Positions 27,278 through 35,577 of a stretch of DNA of 64,000 bases are shown here, one piece after another (position 1 is the first letter of the stretch; each line of letters begins with the position of its first letter). The notes below the pieces were generated by a model. It did no database searches. It saw nothing but the letters and a program-made list of their open reading frames with translations, and was not told the DNA's origin. Made by a program: the position numbers and the translations under genes. Source of the DNA: Bacteriovoracaceae bacterium (GTDB taxonomy: Bacteria; Bdellovibrionota; Bacteriovoracia; Bacteriovoracales; Bacteriovoracaceae); NCBI GenBank assembly GCA_019752535.1, contig JAIEMA010000049.1, positions 20,123 to 84,122 of the forward strand. The letters are read 5' to 3'.

Positions 27278-27394
27278 ATGGTTAAGAAAGCTACAAAGAA
27301 AGCAGCAAAGAAAGCTACAAAGAAAGTTGCAAAGAAAGCAACTAAGAAAGTTGCAAAGAAAGCAACTAAGAAAAAAGCTGCTAAGAAGAAGTAA
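27278..27394 (+). CDS. Histone H1-like Lys/Ala-rich mini-protein
   Basis: A 38-residue protein made almost only of Lys, Ala, Thr and Val in a repeating K-K-(A/V)-(T/A) pattern, about 58% lysine. GGGAGGAAATT gives an excellent ribosome-binding site, and a UUCG terminator follows the stop, so it is a real monocistronic gene despite its size. Such sequences resemble the C-terminal tail of histone H1 and bacterial H1-like or AlgP-type nucleoid proteins that neutralise and compact DNA. Binding to DNA or RNA is inferred from charge alone. The internal repeats (AAAGAAAGC units) could expand or contract by slippage. Confidence 0.8.
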   Translation: MVKKATKKAAKKATKKVAKKATKKVAKKATKKKAAKKK

Positions 27395-27410
27395 TTCTCT
27401 TCTTACCTTA

Positions 27411-27438
27411 AAGGGTCCTTCGGGACCCTTTTTTTTTG
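27411..27438 (+). terminator. UUCG-tetraloop terminator after the histone-like gene
   Basis: AAGGGTCC, TTCG, GGACCCTT, then a long T run: an 8-bp stem with the very stable UUCG loop. It lies between the histone-like gene and the convergent MFS gene. Confidence 0.92.
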
Positions 27439-27455
27439 CCTTTTCCCTCTGAAAA

Positions 27456-28790
27456 CTAGTCTTTTTTCTTTTTCTTTTTTTTCCAAATAACCCACGGTCT
27501 CGTCATCACACCAAAGGGTTCACTGGCCAAAAATCCTCGCGCTTGTCCCACCATTACTGGCCATGCATCTCGCACTTTTATGCTCGGAATTGTTGTCAAA
27601 ACAGACAATCGAATCAGCGTTGAAGTGACAAAAATCCCCAAATAAGGATCACTACTGAGTGTCCAATTTTGAAGAGCCCAGCCGCCAAGACTTACCCCAA
27701 TCACCATTCCGAGGGTGTTTGTGAAAGAAATATAGGTTAAAAGGGAGGTCCGCTCAGAATCTTTGATTCTTTCGAAATATAGCATGATGACGGCCAATTC
27801 AAATGCGGCCCAATAAGCCCCAGATAAGAATTCAATCAGCATGATCCAGATAAAATTTTGTGAAATGACCCACCATAGGGGCGTAAAAGAGATTCCGGCA
27901 CAACCAATAAAAAAGATCCATGGAATCTGCTTGGGTTGAGCTCTTGTTCGCAGATATCTAAAGGTAAGGATGCGACCAACAAAGGAAAAGGCGATGATGG
28001 TGGTGTAATCAATAAATCCCCAATTGAGTTTTTTGAGCATAAAGGGATCAAAATAGACTCCGCTAAACTGAACAGCGATATACCAGAAGAAGAGAAAGCC
28101 CACGAGATGTCCTTGAGGTGATCCTTTGAGGCCTTTAAGGAAATCTCTAAATCGGATGCGCTCCTCCGTTCCACCTTTGATAGGGGCATTTTTGTGGCGA
28201 TAAAGTTCTCTGGCGGACAAAATTTTTAAAAATCCGCAGATTAAAAAAAGAGCCGCATATGTTTGAAGCAAGTGATCTTCAAAACGAGAAAGAATAATTC
28301 CTGCCAATATGAGCCCAGATAATATGGCGATCTGAGCCCAAGCATTTCTCAAAGCAAAGAATTTAAGGCGAAAGCGAGGGGGAATTGTTTCACCCATCAA
28401 CCTATGCCATGGCGGTTGTGAGGAAAGTCCTGCCGCCCAGTAAAGGCCGATGAGAAAGATGACAAGGTACGCATTTTTGAGATGAAAGATTCCCAAAGCG
28501 GCGAGTAGGGGAAGTGTGAGAGCTTGGATCAAGATAAATCCGACCATGCGAGATTTCAGACTCATTTTTCGAAATGGACCTCTGATCGCCAACATCTGCA
28601 CACACACACCAATAAACATGGGAAAAATTCGGCCAGCCCCGGCGGCCACATCACTGAGGCCCAAGGCCAACATGAACGCCACAAAATAGCTTTCACCCAT
28701 CCCGACGGTGAGATTGGTAAAAATGGCGTCTTTGAGACTGGCCCTAACGTGTTGGTGGTTTGATGGTTCCATGTTACTTTGAATTATCAC
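27456..28790 (-). CDS. MFS transporter, substrate unknown
   Basis: Inner-membrane protein of about 444 residues with roughly twelve hydrophobic segments in the six-plus-six MFS arrangement and a charged central loop (ELYRHKNAPIKGGTEERIRF). The LYWAAGLSSQPPWHRLMGETI stretch resembles MFS proteins annotated only as putative transporters. Two ATGs compete, at 28790 and 28772 (MEPSNHQ); neither has a clear Shine-Dalgarno. The C-terminus ends in a run of seven lysines before a final Asp, coded by a poly-purine tract near the terminator. Divergent from the DUF502 gene. Substrate cannot be told. Confidence 0.75.
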   Translation of the reverse strand: MIIQSNMEPSNHQHVRASLKDAIFTNLTVGMGESYFVAFMLALGLSDVAAGAGRIFPMFIGVCVQMLAIRGPFRKMSLKSRMVGFILIQALTLPLLAALGIFHLKNAYLVIFLIGLYWAAGLSSQPPWHRLMGETIPPRFRLKFFALRNAWAQIAILSGLILAGIILSRFEDHLLQTYAALFLICGFLKILSARELYRHKNAPIKGGTEERIRFRDFLKGLKGSPQGHLVGFLFFWYIAVQFSGVYFDPFMLKKLNWGFIDYTTIIAFSFVGRILTFRYLRTRAQPKQIPWIFFIGCAGISFTPLWWVISQNFIWIMLIEFLSGAYWAAFELAVIMLYFERIKDSERTSLLTYISFTNTLGMVIGVSLGGWALQNWTLSSDPYLGIFVTSTLIRLSVLTTIPSIKVRDAWPVMVGQARGFLASEPFGVMTRPWVIWKKKKKKKD

Positions 28791-28819
28791 GCATACTGCT
28801 TCGAGAAGGGAATTTTTGT

Positions 28820-29395
28820 ATGAAAAAACTCAATCAGATCTTTTTTAAAGGACTCATTGTTGTTTTGCCGATCATGCTTACTTTCTATCTGCTTTATTGG
28901 GCCAGTGCCAAAGCCGAAGGCTTGTTTGGTTCGGTAGTGCTTTGGGCCGTGGGTCAGGAATATTATTTCCCAGGAACCGGCATAATCTTAACGCTTATCT
29001 TTATTTTTTTAGTTGGTCTTTTGGCCCATGGCTATTTTACCGCAAGAGTCTTTCGTTGGTTTACCGATCAATTAGAAAAATTCCCTCTTATCAAAGTCAT
29101 TTATAATCCACTTAAAGATTTGATGGCGCTCATCCCTGGTAGAAGTCAGACGAGCACCAATCAGCATGTCGTTTTAGTGACAGTAGGCGGAGTGAAGGTC
29201 ATGGGTTTAGTGACTCGAGAAAATATAACTGAGCTTCCCCAACACAATTTAATAAGTGTCTATATCCCTTTCAGTTATATGCTTGGGGGGATGACAGTTT
29301 TGGTGAATGCTAATGAAGTCGAAAATGTCGATATACCTGTAGACCAAGCGATTAAACTTTCAGTCACTGCATGGATTAAAGCTAAAGAGAGCTAA
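28820..29395 (+). CDS. DUF502 membrane protein
   Basis: 191-residue inner-membrane protein of the DUF502 family. Two membrane helices lie near 10-32 and 55-80, followed by a soluble domain containing FPLIKVIYNPLKDLMAL and the PVDQAIKLSVTAW-type C-terminus typical of the family. A longer frame opens at 28760, inside the divergent gene, but AAGGGA 8 bases ahead of the ATG at 28820 fixes the start. Family function is unknown; plant homologues (COV1-like) are membrane proteins, which says little here. Confidence 0.8.
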   Translation: MKKLNQIFFKGLIVVLPIMLTFYLLYWASAKAEGLFGSVVLWAVGQEYYFPGTGIILTLIFIFLVGLLAHGYFTARVFRWFTDQLEKFPLIKVIYNPLKDLMALIPGRSQTSTNQHVVLVTVGGVKVMGLVTRENITELPQHNLISVYIPFSYMLGGMTVLVNANEVENVDIPVDQAIKLSVTAWIKAKES

Positions 29396-29398
29396 AGA

Positions 29399-29905
29399 CT
29401 ATTGTTCTGAGAGAGTTTTCTCGAAATGAACGTGAAGATCGTTCATGAGTTCAGATTTTAATTGAAGCTGACGGGTTGTGATTCCACTAAGGTCTAGAAT
29501 TTTTTTGGCGATATTGTTCTCAACGGAACCGATATATTTATCAGAAAGATAGATCACTTCTTTCACTCTCACTGTCGCAAGCATCTTTGCGCATTCATGA
29601 CAGGGAAAAAGCGTCACATAGAGTTTCGAGCCCTCAAGTTCACCTTTTGAGTGCAATATGGCGTTGGCTTCAGAATGTACGACATAGGCATACTTTTGCT
29701 GATCGAGAGGGAGATCTTTAGCATTTTTCCAAGAGAGTTTCGCTTCATCAAGACCAGCAATTTGTCCGTTGTAGCCCATGCTGATTTGATGGTTTTTGTG
29801 ATCAACAAAGACACAGCCCACTTTCGTGTTGGGATCTTTGCTCTTAAAGCTCGCCACAATGGCCTGAAGCATGAAGTATTCATCCCAATTAAGTGCGCTA
29901 TTCAT
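29399..29905 (-). CDS. dCMP/cytidine deaminase family (dCMP deaminase-like)
   Basis: Zinc-dependent deaminase of 168 residues, probably converting dCMP to dUMP for thymidylate synthesis. The zinc site is clear: HSEANAIL supplies the His and catalytic Glu, and FPCHECAK the two Cys (P-C-x2-C). WDEYFMLQAIVASFKSKDPN and GYNGQIAGLDEA are typical of dCMP deaminases and ComEB. GAGG is 5 bases before the ATG; the stop of the upstream lipoprotein gene is one base away, so the two are an operon. Confidence 0.85.
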   Translation of the reverse strand: MNSALNWDEYFMLQAIVASFKSKDPNTKVGCVFVDHKNHQISMGYNGQIAGLDEAKLSWKNAKDLPLDQQKYAYVVHSEANAILHSKGELEGSKLYVTLFPCHECAKMLATVRVKEVIYLSDKYIGSVENNIAKKILDLSGITTRQLQLKSELMNDLHVHFEKTLSEQ

Positions 29906-29906
29906 C

Positions 29907-30287
29907 TTAACCTCGAGAGCGAAAGACCAAAGGAAGTTTTACTTCTAAAGAAGTGTCATCTTCAAAGGCAGGAAAACTCATATTATCCACAACATTAAAG
30001 AGACAATCATAAAAGCGAGAGTCCCAACTCGAGCTCTCATCGAGCCAAAGTGTTTCAAGGGCACCAGTTGGATTTAAGCGAAAGGTCATCGACACTTCTA
30101 CCGGCTTTTTGCCCACAATCTTGAGGTATTTGCTACAAGTCTGAAACTTGTTTTTATTTTGAGACAATTTCTCTTTAACCTTCTCTTCCCAATCATCTTT
30201 AGAGGGATTTTGAGAGGTTGCGCAGCCACTGAGCAGCATTGCAGCAAACAAGAAATCAAGCATTACGAGGCGACAAAAAGACTTCAT
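29907..30287 (-). CDS. Small lipoprotein with AgmX/PglI-like C-terminal domain
   Basis: 126 residues from the ATG at 30287; a frame extending to 30323 lacks a better site. The N-terminus is a lipoprotein signal ending LLSGC. The rest resembles the TonB-like AgmX/PglI C-terminal domain seen in deltaproteobacterial envelope proteins: a Cys (FQTCSKYL), a beta-strand MTFRLNPTGALETLWL, a second Cys (FYDCLFNVV) and the closing MSFPAF. The two cysteines probably bond. Such domains occur in gliding and energy-transducing complexes of Myxococcus; role here unknown. Confidence 0.65.
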   Translation of the reverse strand: MKSFCRLVMLDFLFAAMLLSGCATSQNPSKDDWEEKVKEKLSQNKNKFQTCSKYLKIVGKKPVEVSMTFRLNPTGALETLWLDESSSWDSRFYDCLFNVVDNMSFPAFEDDTSLEVKLPLVFRSRG

Positions 30288-30337
30288 CTCGTTATGATAG
30301 ATAAACTCAACAGTCTTGGCCATGTCGGAGGCAGTAC

Positions 30338-30652
30338 ATGAAATATGAAATTTCTCGCGAAGTTTTTAAACAGCGTCTCAATGAAAAATTGAATTTTGCT
30401 TTTATTGATGTGCAATCAAAAGTGGTTGTTCCCTTCGAAGGCACGAATCATATGCCCTATGGGCAAGATTTTGTGGGTCAGTTCTCCGGTAAATTTCCGG
30501 CCAAATCACAAAATGTGATTGTTTATGCGTTAAATCCTGCTGATGAAGCTCCAGTCAAAGCGGCTGAAGATTTAGCTAATGCAGGTTATCAATTTGTTTA
30601 TTTCTATAGAGGAAGTGACAAAGATCTAGTGCTCGACAAAGGATTGAATTAA
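30338..30652 (+). CDS. Rhodanese-like protein lacking the catalytic cysteine
   Basis: 104 residues with the rhodanese layout: NFAFIDVQSK (the usual D-V-R strand), a HMPYG-type loop where GAHIPGA normally sits, a core strand NVIVYALNPADEAP in the active-site loop position, and AAEDLANAGYQFVYFYRGS as the C-terminal helix and strand. The loop has no Cys, so sulfurtransfer is unlikely; an inactive, regulatory or binding role is inferred. Divergent from the lipoprotein gene and closed by a strong hairpin. Confidence 0.55.
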   Translation: MKYEISREVFKQRLNEKLNFAFIDVQSKVVVPFEGTNHMPYGQDFVGQFSGKFPAKSQNVIVYALNPADEAPVKAAEDLANAGYQFVYFYRGSDKDLVLDKGLN

Positions 30653-30682
30653 AAAAAAGGCCTCTTAAAGAGGCCTTTTTTA
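30651..30682. terminator. Bidirectional terminator
   Basis: A run of A, GGCCTCT, TAA, AGAGGCC, then a T run: a symmetric stem with A/T tracts on both sides, able to stop transcription from both convergent genes. Confidence 0.88.
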
Positions 30683-30689
30683 TTTCTGA

Positions 30690-31007
30690 TTATCTTAAAA
30701 ATCTACAGAGTACTTGTGCCCATCCATTCACAAATGGATTTACTATTGGGTTGGTAGAAACCACGGCAAATCTGTAGCCCGCAGGTGGAATGATATCTGC
30801 CACTCTGGCTTGCTGAACAGTTCCTACAAAAGTTTGACCAAAAGCCAAACCTTCACAAAGAATCGGCTCGTAATAAGGATTGTAAATTTGAGCAGTCACA
30901 GCAGCGGCCGTGATTGTGACTAACGGATTAACTCCAAACACCTGGGCTTTGACCTCAGTTGTGAGTGTAAAAAAACTTAAAACGGCGATAAGACCGATTG
31001 TGCGCAT
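30690..31007 (-). CDS. Small secreted protein, unknown
   Basis: 105 residues. The frame extends to 31040 but GGAGG lies just ahead of the ATG at 31007, giving a clean signal peptide (about 1-21, ending VKAQ). The mature part is hydrophobic and aromatic, with PLVTITAAAVTAQIYNPYYEP and two cysteines (ILCEGLAF and QVLCRFLR) that could form a disulfide. No family recognised. Confidence 0.6.
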   Translation of the reverse strand: MRTIGLIAVLSFFTLTTEVKAQVFGVNPLVTITAAAVTAQIYNPYYEPILCEGLAFGQTFVGTVQQARVADIIPPAGYRFAVVSTNPIVNPFVNGWAQVLCRFLR

Positions 31008-31138
31008 AATTCCTCCAAAAACAAATATGTTCATGTGCATTTACTTTAAAATAATGCAACCGGTCAATATCTTTGAGTGACGTATGAATTCTGTCGATGG
31101 TAGTTCTCATGAATTCCAAGACTTATAGGAGAAATTAC

Positions 31139-32596
31139 ATGGTCATGCCTGAACATTTTCCACAGGAACCCAAACTTCTTTGGAATTATTTTCATGAATT
31201 AAATCAACTCCCTCGTCCTTCAAAGCATGAAGATAAGGTCAGAGAGTTTATTGTGAAGGAAGCTTCTCGCCTGAGTCTGCGCTCTCAAGTCGATGAAGTC
31301 GGCAATGTTGTTGTCTATGTTCCCGCTTCAAAGGGAAAAGAGAAAGATTCACCAGTCATTATTCAAAACCATATGGATATGGTCACGGATGCTGTGCCAG
31401 AGAAAAAAATAAATTTCGCCACTGATCCAATCACAACATTTAGAGAGGGAAATTGGATTAAAGCTCAGGGAACGACTCTCGGTGCAGATAACGGAATTGG
31501 ATGCGCGGCCGCATTGGCGCTGATGTCTGACCAGTCATTAATTCATCCTCCTCTGGAACTTCTTTTTACAATAGATGAAGAGACAGGACTAAAGGGAGCA
31601 TGGGGAGTAAAGCCAGAATTTTTTCAAGGCAAACGAATGCTCAATCTCGACACTGAGGAGTGGGGAAGCTTCTATATCGGATGCGCTGGTGGAATCGACT
31701 ATGAACTTGAAGGCGATTTCCCCGAGTCAGAAGTGATTTTCAAGAATCATCTCACTATGAAATTAAGTGTGGGTGGATTTTTGGGAGGTCACTCTGGGGT
31801 TGATATTCATGAGCAAAGAGGCAATGCCATCAAGTTTTTATCCGATATTCTTCACGCTTTGCCTTCAGATCTGACAATGGTGCACGAAATTCGTGGAGGC
31901 AAAGCTCATAATATTATTCCTCGTGATGCATGGTGCAGATTGAGTCTAGATAAATCCCAATTCGCCAACCTTCAAAAAGTTATCGATGAAACGAAGACAC
32001 GCTGGAAATCTTATCTGCCTGAAAGTGATTTACAGTTTTTTGCAAAATTAGAAGAAGTTGAACAAGATACTGCTGGAATGACTGGTGTAGCGCTCAAAAA
32101 ACTCACAAGTTTTCTTATCGCCTTTCCTCATGGCGCTCATAAATATGATCTTGCTAGTCATAAAGAATTAGTCTCCCTCTCGAATAATTTGGCGATCAAT
32201 TTATTAGTAAAAGGGAAGTTTTATGTATTAGCTTCTCTTCGATTTTTTGACCGACAAGAGTGCGTGGGACTTGAAGAGCAAATCCAGGCCCTCGCTTTCA
32301 TGATGAATCTTACGGTGAAAAAGCATGGAGAGTACCCAAGCTGGAAGCCAGTAAGGGAAAATAAACTCTTAGATCAGATTTGTTCTGTTTATGAAGGTCT
32401 CTATCATAAAAAACCTCGGGTCACAGCGATTCATGCTGGTTTAGAATGTGGAATACTGAGAGATAAGATTGGGCCGATTGATGCTGTATCTTTTGGACCC
32501 ACGATTATGGGAGCTCATTCTCCTGATGAGAGAGTCGAAATCTCAACAGTAAGTGAGTTTTGGAAGCTTTTAAATGCGACACTTAAAGAAATTTGA
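31139..32596 (+). CDS. pepD: Aminoacyl-histidine dipeptidase PepD, M20C
   Basis: Cytosolic metallodipeptidase hydrolysing Xaa-His dipeptides such as carnosine. The ATG at 31139, with AGGAG about 9 bases upstream, gives 485 residues, the same length as E. coli PepD; an earlier start at 31097 lacks a site. Metal ligands are recognisable: NHMDMV (His), LGADNGIG (Asp), TIDEETG (catalytic and metal Glu), LNLDTEEWG, and AIHAGLECG near the C-terminus. Consistent with peptide scavenging in an amino-acid-feeding organism. Confidence 0.93.
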   Translation: MVMPEHFPQEPKLLWNYFHELNQLPRPSKHEDKVREFIVKEASRLSLRSQVDEVGNVVVYVPASKGKEKDSPVIIQNHMDMVTDAVPEKKINFATDPITTFREGNWIKAQGTTLGADNGIGCAAALALMSDQSLIHPPLELLFTIDEETGLKGAWGVKPEFFQGKRMLNLDTEEWGSFYIGCAGGIDYELEGDFPESEVIFKNHLTMKLSVGGFLGGHSGVDIHEQRGNAIKFLSDILHALPSDLTMVHEIRGGKAHNIIPRDAWCRLSLDKSQFANLQKVIDETKTRWKSYLPESDLQFFAKLEEVEQDTAGMTGVALKKLTSFLIAFPHGAHKYDLASHKELVSLSNNLAINLLVKGKFYVLASLRFFDRQECVGLEEQIQALAFMMNLTVKKHGEYPSWKPVRENKLLDQICSVYEGLYHKKPRVTAIHAGLECGILRDKIGPIDAVSFGPTIMGAHSPDERVEISTVSEFWKLLNATLKEI

Positions 32597-32605
32597 GGAT
32601 AGACC

Positions 32606-32953
32606 ATGATTAATTATGAAATTTATAAAATTCTTCACTTAAGTAGCCTGATCCTGCTCTTCACAGGCTTCTCAGTCCAATTTTTCGGAACAAAGACGAA
32701 GGCACTCAAAATTTTGACAGGTGTGACGACGTTGTTGGTTCTTGTCTCTGGCATGGGCTTAATGGCAAGAATTGGAATTCAGCATGGTGAAGCTTGGCCG
32801 GTTTGGATCAAAGCGAAATTTACAATCTGGTTTATCGTTGGAGTTGGAAGTGCGGTCGTCGTGAAGAGATTTCCTCAAAAAGGAAAATTGGCTTATCTCC
32901 TCTCGGTTGGTTTTTTTATTTTGGCCGCAACGATGGCAATTTATAAATTCTGA
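32606..32953 (+). CDS. Four-helix inner-membrane protein
   Basis: 115 residues with about four membrane segments (near 10-28, 34-52, 67-86, 93-112). The first helix has [14 protein letters not shown], with a His as in SirB/YtcJ-like or haem-binding small membrane proteins, but no firm family match. It follows pepD by 9 bases and precedes a yggT-like gene, so it may be in a small operon. Function unknown. Confidence 0.6.
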   Translation: MINYEIYKILHLSSLILLFTGFSVQFFGTKTKALKILTGVTTLLVLVSGMGLMARIGIQHGEAWPVWIKAKFTIWFIVGVGSAVVVKRFPQKGKLAYLLSVGFFILAATMAIYKF

Positions 32954-32989
32954 TTTCCATTATGGTGCAAGGCCAGCTATCATTTAAAA

Positions 32990-33217
32990 ATGATTCAACT
33001 GGTGATCGATCTTTTTATTTTATTAACTCTCGTCGATACGGTGATGAGTTTTATTCCTGATCCAAAAAATCGTCGTCATCCTGCAGTGATGTGGTTGAGA
33101 AAAATTGTGGATGTCCCACAAAAACCTATTCGACAGTTACTGCCTCCGAATATTCCCTTTGATCCTTCACCTTTAGTAGTCATTCTCGTTTTGAGAATGC
33201 TGGGAGCAATGATTTAA
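32990..33217 (+). CDS. YggT-family membrane protein
   Basis: 75 residues, one YGGT unit: an N-terminal helix (IDLFILLTLVDTVMSFI), the loop with P-x2-P-IRQLLPP, and a second helix after FDPSPLVVILVLRML. E. coli YggT has two such units; this is the single-unit form common in many bacteria and plastids. YggT/CCB3 proteins are linked to membrane or haem-related processes and osmotic stress, none certain here. The stop overlaps the next ATG (TAATG). Confidence 0.8.
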   Translation: MIQLVIDLFILLTLVDTVMSFIPDPKNRRHPAVMWLRKIVDVPQKPIRQLLPPNIPFDPSPLVVILVLRMLGAMI

Positions 33218-34035
33218 TGGATGATCTATCTTTTTTAGTTCAAGAGACATTAAAGCAAAATGAACTGCGCCAACTCGGAGAGTGGCAAGAAGAGGATGGA
33301 GAGGAAGTTTGGGAACCTGTCACTTTTGAACCTGAGGTGATCGCAGAGTTGCCCGTTTCTGCTGGAATCTTTTTTCATCTTGTTCACCAGGGTGGAACTT
33401 TTATCGTCAGAACTCTTGAATCTAAAAATATTAAAGAAGACCATGCACTTATCATTCAATCTCCTGAGTCTTATCCTAGTTTGAGGTTAGTCGATGGGAG
33501 TGGACCTCAGATTCATCGCCTCAAGTGGTTTGCAGTTGAAACGTTTGAAGAAGCCCAAGCTATTCATGGAAGAATCGGTCAGCGACGTTTTCCGTTACGC
33601 GAAGAGGATGTTTGCAATATTAGTGATCCTGGATTTAGCTGGTGGATGGAAGAGTCTGATAATGGTTTTACACTTCATTCAAAAATGAGTGTGCTCAAAG
33701 AATCAATGACTCGCTTAGGCCCTTTAGCTGACCCAAAACTTGCGCCTCATCGTTTGAGTGATCTTGCCACTTCACTCAGTTTTTTGCCTTTAAAGCTAGA
33801 AGTCAGTATTGAGAATTCACGTTTTCATATGAAGGCTGATTCTGATGCTTGGATTGCTTTGGAGTTTGCTAAAATTTTCTCTCAAGGTGTGATCTCTCAA
33901 GACATCTTCGATATCTTCCGTCTTCTAGGCAAGAGAGGAGTCCCGAGTGCGACTCTTGAGTCGAGTTGGTTCTTCTTGAGAGAAGTGGCTGCAGTGAGAA
34001 AGTTTTGGATCAAAATCTCAGAGCTTCTCGACTGA
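33217..34035 (+). CDS. Hypothetical cytoplasmic protein
   Basis: 272 residues, no signal peptide or membrane segment, acidic N-terminus. Not recognised. Visible features: two alpha/beta halves, a Trp-rich patch (DPGFSWWMEES) and a C-terminal helical part (ALEFAKIFSQGVISQDIFDIFRLL in pieces). It is translationally coupled to the yggT-like gene by a one-base overlap. Confidence 0.55.
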   Translation: MDDLSFLVQETLKQNELRQLGEWQEEDGEEVWEPVTFEPEVIAELPVSAGIFFHLVHQGGTFIVRTLESKNIKEDHALIIQSPESYPSLRLVDGSGPQIHRLKWFAVETFEEAQAIHGRIGQRRFPLREEDVCNISDPGFSWWMEESDNGFTLHSKMSVLKESMTRLGPLADPKLAPHRLSDLATSLSFLPLKLEVSIENSRFHMKADSDAWIALEFAKIFSQGVISQDIFDIFRLLGKRGVPSATLESSWFFLREVAAVRKFWIKISELLD

Positions 34036-34036
34036 A

Positions 34037-34273
34037 TTATTGCAGCTTACCCATTTCAGACTTCGCTGCGAGATAACCAGTCACCATAATTTGTGCGAGT
34101 GTCCCTAACTCTTCCTCTTCTTCAATTCCGTAAAAATCTTCAAGATGACGGACAAAGAGTTCAAGATCATCATCTGAGAGATGTTTTTCGACTAAGGCCG
34201 TCATTGTATCGGCATCTAGTTGTGACATGCGTTCAAAAAAATTTGAAAGCAATTGGTTTTTGTCCGTGCTCAT
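34037..34273 (-). CDS. Small acidic protein, unknown
   Basis: 78 residues, rich in Asp/Glu and helix-forming, with a run EEEEELG in the middle; no signal or membrane segment. Not recognised. It ends one base from the convergent upstream gene. Codon pattern and length suggest a real gene, though short. Confidence 0.5.
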   Translation of the reverse strand: MSTDKNQLLSNFFERMSQLDADTMTALVEKHLSDDDLELFVRHLEDFYGIEEEEELGTLAQIMVTGYLAAKSEMGKLQ

Positions 34274-34324
34274 TTCGAATCCTCAGTAGAAGTGTTGAGA
34301 TGATGTAAGTTTATTGGTGTCAGC

Positions 34325-34375
34325 TTGACAACAAGAATGGTGTCGTTTTGCACCACGCAAAAAAAGTGTTGTCAA
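34325..34375. repeat. Inverted repeat in intergenic region
   Basis: TTGACAAC (34325-34332) and GTTGTCAA (34368-34375) are exact inverted copies 35 bases apart, in the region between the small acidic gene and the barrel gene. A TATAAT at 34427-34432 is a plausible -10 for the barrel gene, but no good -35 is placed 16-18 bases before it. The repeat could be a split operator. Confidence 0.3.
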
Positions 34376-34466
34376 CGTTTTCGAACTCATGCAATTTTCA
34401 TGAAGCAAATTTAACACGTTTGTAATTATAATAGCTTTTTAACTTTTTTAAGGATGGACGCAGAAA

Positions 34467-35453
34467 ATGAAATACGTCATCGCTCTCACACTTGCTTTCA
34501 CTTCTGTCATCGCTTTGGCCCAAACTTCAAATGTGAATTTGAAAAAAAAGAAGCAAGTTGCAGCACCATCCGCCAAGAAAATATCTAAGCCTGCAGCTTC
34601 CGCTGTGAAGCAAGCCCCAGTCACTGCGCCTGCTGCACCTGTGGCGACATCAACGGCTGAAGTTGATAACTCGACTATGGGAATTTTAAAGCAACGTCTC
34701 CAAATTCGTTACTTCTCAGAACTTTTAGGGCCAAACTTTAAAAAGTGGGATGACAATCAAGTAGACACAGATGCAAAAGGTAATTTTTCTCGATCATCAT
34801 CTCCTACAAATATGTTCAATCAAGTTTCTTTCCGCTGGCTCGTAGCCGAGAATACTCGTGTTGCGATTGAGCCACGTTTTACGACTCAGTTCGGAGACAG
34901 AAATGAATTAGATAAAAATGATGATAAGCAAGTCGTTGTTCAAGAAGATCATCGTATTCGTATTTATAAAAACTACTGGAATAGCGAAAATAAGATTTGG
35001 TCTACGACACTGAGTTTTGGAAATCGCTTTCCCACAAGTAGAGCTTCTAAGGATGGAAACATTATTGCCCAGCCAGAAATTCTTCACATCACCAGTGCTC
35101 AAGTCACTCCAAGTTTGAACTTCTCTCTTTGGAATCAAGCACGTTACTACTGGTTTGAGCAAAAAGTTGATCGCGAACGTTACCGCTTTTATACCAGCCC
35201 AAGTATGACCTATACCTTTAACGATACCTATTCTGCTTATGTTCAGTATGAATTTGAGATTCAACATAACCAGCCTGAGGGCAAGAGAAAGTACAACTAT
35301 ACAGTTGAGAGTCTTCAAGATTTGTATCTTGGTTTGAATATAAACCTCACTCAATCTTTCACGGTCATGCCGTTTATAAGAACTCCGACCATGAAGAAGT
35401 TTAGCGATCAAACCCTGCATGTTGGGGCTTGGTTTATGGCCGCATTATTCTAA
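34467..35453 (+). CDS. Outer-membrane beta-barrel-like protein
   Basis: 328 residues with a signal peptide (about 1-18, ending ALAQ) and an Ala/Lys/Pro-rich low-complexity stretch (about 25-60) that could cross the peptidoglycan. The rest shows alternating beta-strands with aromatic girdles (YKNYWNSENKIWSTTLSFGNR, pieces only), like small outer-membrane barrels. The C-terminus, FMAALF, ends in Phe as BAM substrates do. AAGGATGG lies upstream of the ATG. Its own unit, closed by a terminator. Function unknown. Confidence 0.65.
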   Translation: MKYVIALTLAFTSVIALAQTSNVNLKKKKQVAAPSAKKISKPAASAVKQAPVTAPAAPVATSTAEVDNSTMGILKQRLQIRYFSELLGPNFKKWDDNQVDTDAKGNFSRSSSPTNMFNQVSFRWLVAENTRVAIEPRFTTQFGDRNELDKNDDKQVVVQEDHRIRIYKNYWNSENKIWSTTLSFGNRFPTSRASKDGNIIAQPEILHITSAQVTPSLNFSLWNQARYYWFEQKVDRERYRFYTSPSMTYTFNDTYSAYVQYEFEIQHNQPEGKRKYNYTVESLQDLYLGLNINLTQSFTVMPFIRTPTMKKFSDQTLHVGAWFMAALF

Positions 35454-35485
35454 GTTGTTGAAATTTAATACAATGTAGATCTTAC

Positions 35486-35512
35486 AAGCCCCTTATTTGA
35501 GGGGCTTTCTTA
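35486..35512 (+). terminator. Rho-independent terminator
   Basis: AAGCCCCT, TATTTG, AGGGGCTT, then a short T-rich run. An 8-bp stem following the barrel gene. Confidence 0.82.
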
Positions 35513-35577
35513 TTTGCCAAAGATAACCTTAAGGGTTATGTTGCGCCGAACTAATCCCGCTAACTCTCGGAGCTCTC

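Noticed and set aside
27287..27391. Lys-rich repeat as a plain tandem repeat
   Set aside because: Strong ribosome-binding site, stop and terminator show it is coding.
34404..34432. Full sigma-70 promoter for the barrel gene at 34467
   Set aside because: TATAAT is perfect but no acceptable -35 lies 16-18 bases upstream, so no promoter feature was called.
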